Below are positions 62,901 to 64,000 of a DNA stretch of 64,000 nt, piece after piece; within the stretch, counting starts at the first letter, position 1; every line of letters begins with the position of its first letter. The stretch is from Klebsormidium nitens (taxonomy: Eukaryota > Streptophyta > Klebsormidiophyceae > Klebsormidiales > Klebsormidiaceae). Both the position numbers and the translations under genes were made by a program. The notes under the pieces are model-generated. The model made no database searches. It saw only the letters and a program-made list of their open reading frames with translations, and was not told where the DNA came from. The stretch covers positions 291,236-355,235 of the forward strand of contig DF236975.1 of assembly GCA_000708835.1 (NCBI GenBank), in the 5' to 3' direction.

Positions 62901-63416
62901 ACATGCTCAGACTCAACCACATAATTGAGGATGACAAGGTAGGTGCAGACTCAGAAAAGGGTGCTCTTCCTTCCCCCGGATGAAATCAACTTTCTATGGC
63001 AGCAGAGAAAATGCTGAAATGGCGCACAGTCTTTGATTCATCACGAGGCACTCACAAACAGCCAAATTCGGATCCTACTTTGAGGCATAGAAATGGCACC
63101 CCTTGTTACACTCTTTCCGCATTCTTCTTCGACTGGGGCAAAACAGAAGGCAGACTTTTTCACACCACCATAGGTTTAGAAGTAGATAAAAGATGCTTGG
63201 AACAAACCTGCATTCTAGAATTCAAGGTCCTTTCTTCCTGGTCATTCAGCAAAAGAACACCCAGAAGAAGTCGGTATACTTACCTTGCCCTTCCCAAGCT
63301 TGCGCACCATCTGAGACACGAATCGTGAAGTGCGTTTTGGACCACTCCCCAAGCACGTACCACACTCTCTCATCGACAGTCAGTCGAGCACACGTTGTCA
63401 CAGCTGCAGTTGCCAT
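59905..63416 (-). CDS. XRCC4: XRCC4, DNA double-strand break repair (non-homologous end joining)
   Basis: The model on the minus strand joins 63284-63416, 62480-62628, 61605-61742, 60761-60883 and 59905-60381. All phases match and the product is 339 aa. It aligns along its length with plant XRCC4. The head contains GEWSKTHFTIRVSDGAQAWE and then SADEVEKRANRWDW. Exon 3 gives LAWEMKQ with NLEKTDDPGAVLRLM. The coiled-coil stalk reads MELSRKTRAFRNMKEEADKC to HLESDLYQK, continuing FAAVLNAKKAKIRELKSQL. The tail is long, acidic and disordered, and ends PRKRRR, a likely nuclear signal. XRCC4 homodimers bind and stabilise DNA ligase IV through the stalk and bridge broken ends with XLF. The start Met 63416 fits the length of the plant head domain. 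Intron sizes range from about 380 to 740 bases. Confidence 0.93.
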
Positions 63417-64000
63417 TGCTGTGCGGGGACCCTCCTCCACCTACTTTGGACTAAAAACTTCCTCAATCTGCATATATGGCCTATGACGAATGCCGGACCG
63501 ACGGACCCCGCTAATGAACAAAGCACGCATTGTGCAGATATTCAAGTATTTGACGTTCTTTCACAAGGAAAGCCTTCAGCCCTTCTTCAATGCCTTTGAG
63601 ATTGAATCAAACACTTCGCCATGGCAGCAGCCCTCTGGATCAGCAGAGCAAAGAAGTGAAAGATTCCCCTGTGAGAATTCTACAATTTGAAAAAGCCCCA
63701 TCAGGCGGAACGCACAATTCTGAGATGGCCGAAACGCTGTCACAGCCGTCCGATCTTCACCTAATGAAGCCAGTCTGAGGGTGCACTTGGGCATTAGCTG
63801 CTAGCGACCAGGACCGGACTCTTAAGCTTGGGCCTCCTCCCTTGCGCCGAAGAGGACGAATCGGAGCCGTCAATTTGTTGACGTTGACAGGATGGACGAT
63901 GATGACAGCATGGTCGCTTGTCCCCCAGCCATTTCGAGATTGTGCGTTCCGCCTGCCATGCTTGGGTACGGCCTACATAACGTGATATATGTATGTATAT
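63417..64000. other. Upstream region of XRCC4, no gene recognised
   Basis: The region contains short frames only and no motifs. It probably holds the XRCC4 promoter. The window ends in an alternating TATGTA run. Confidence 0.4.

Noticed and set aside
1-64000. tRNA, rRNA, riboswitch or CRISPR features
   Set aside because: I found no cloverleaf with a recognisable T-loop, no rRNA motifs and no regularly spaced repeats. A tRNAscan or Infernal run would be needed to exclude small RNAs firmly.

Overview
The window looks like nuclear DNA of a green-lineage eukaryote, most probably a streptophyte (charophyte) alga such as Klebsormidium. I infer this from compact multi-exon genes with GT-AG introns, plant-type homologues (plant eIF4B, plant alpha/beta hydrolase, plastid-type glutathione peroxidase, R2R3-MYB, F-box/kelch, plant-like XRCC4) and algal Gly/Pro/Ser-rich extracellular proteins. 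The species name is an inference. I see no bacterial operons, CRISPR arrays, rRNA or tRNA genes. All gene models below were assembled by eye from open frames, splice sites and matching intron phases.

Layout: 1-3865 has no clear gene, except a possible leader exon ending at 3354. 3866-10954 (+) encodes a large secreted, membrane-anchored protein with a cadherin-like fold, a very long Gly/Pro/Ser linker, a calcium-loop-like module and one transmembrane helix. 13072-18872 (+) encodes a plant-family alpha/beta hydrolase. 20244-23915 (-) encodes an acidic protein of unknown function. 25045-30060 (+) is eIF4B. 32070-37724 (-) is an R2R3-MYB factor. About 38.8-42.3 kb is a repeat-rich gene desert with two inverted-repeat elements and a 648-base assembly gap. 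42975-45376 (-) is a plastid-type glutathione peroxidase that shares a 585-base divergent promoter with an F-box/kelch gene (45962-49738, +). 51079-57968 (-) encodes a secreted beta-helix protein with Pmp-like repeats, one coil per exon. A third inverted-repeat element lies at 58847-59033. 59905-63416 (-) is XRCC4.

The genes do not form one pathway. They cover translation initiation, DNA end joining, peroxide detoxification, transcription, protein turnover and two large cell-surface proteins. Two points recur. Three genes (surface protein, eIF4B, MYB) each need one extra base in a G/C homopolymer to keep an otherwise intact frame; in each case the splice phases and total coding length then agree, so assembly undercalls are the simplest explanation. 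The beta-helix gene has a regular exon-per-repeat design with phase-0 introns at the same point of each coil, the most unusual architecture here.
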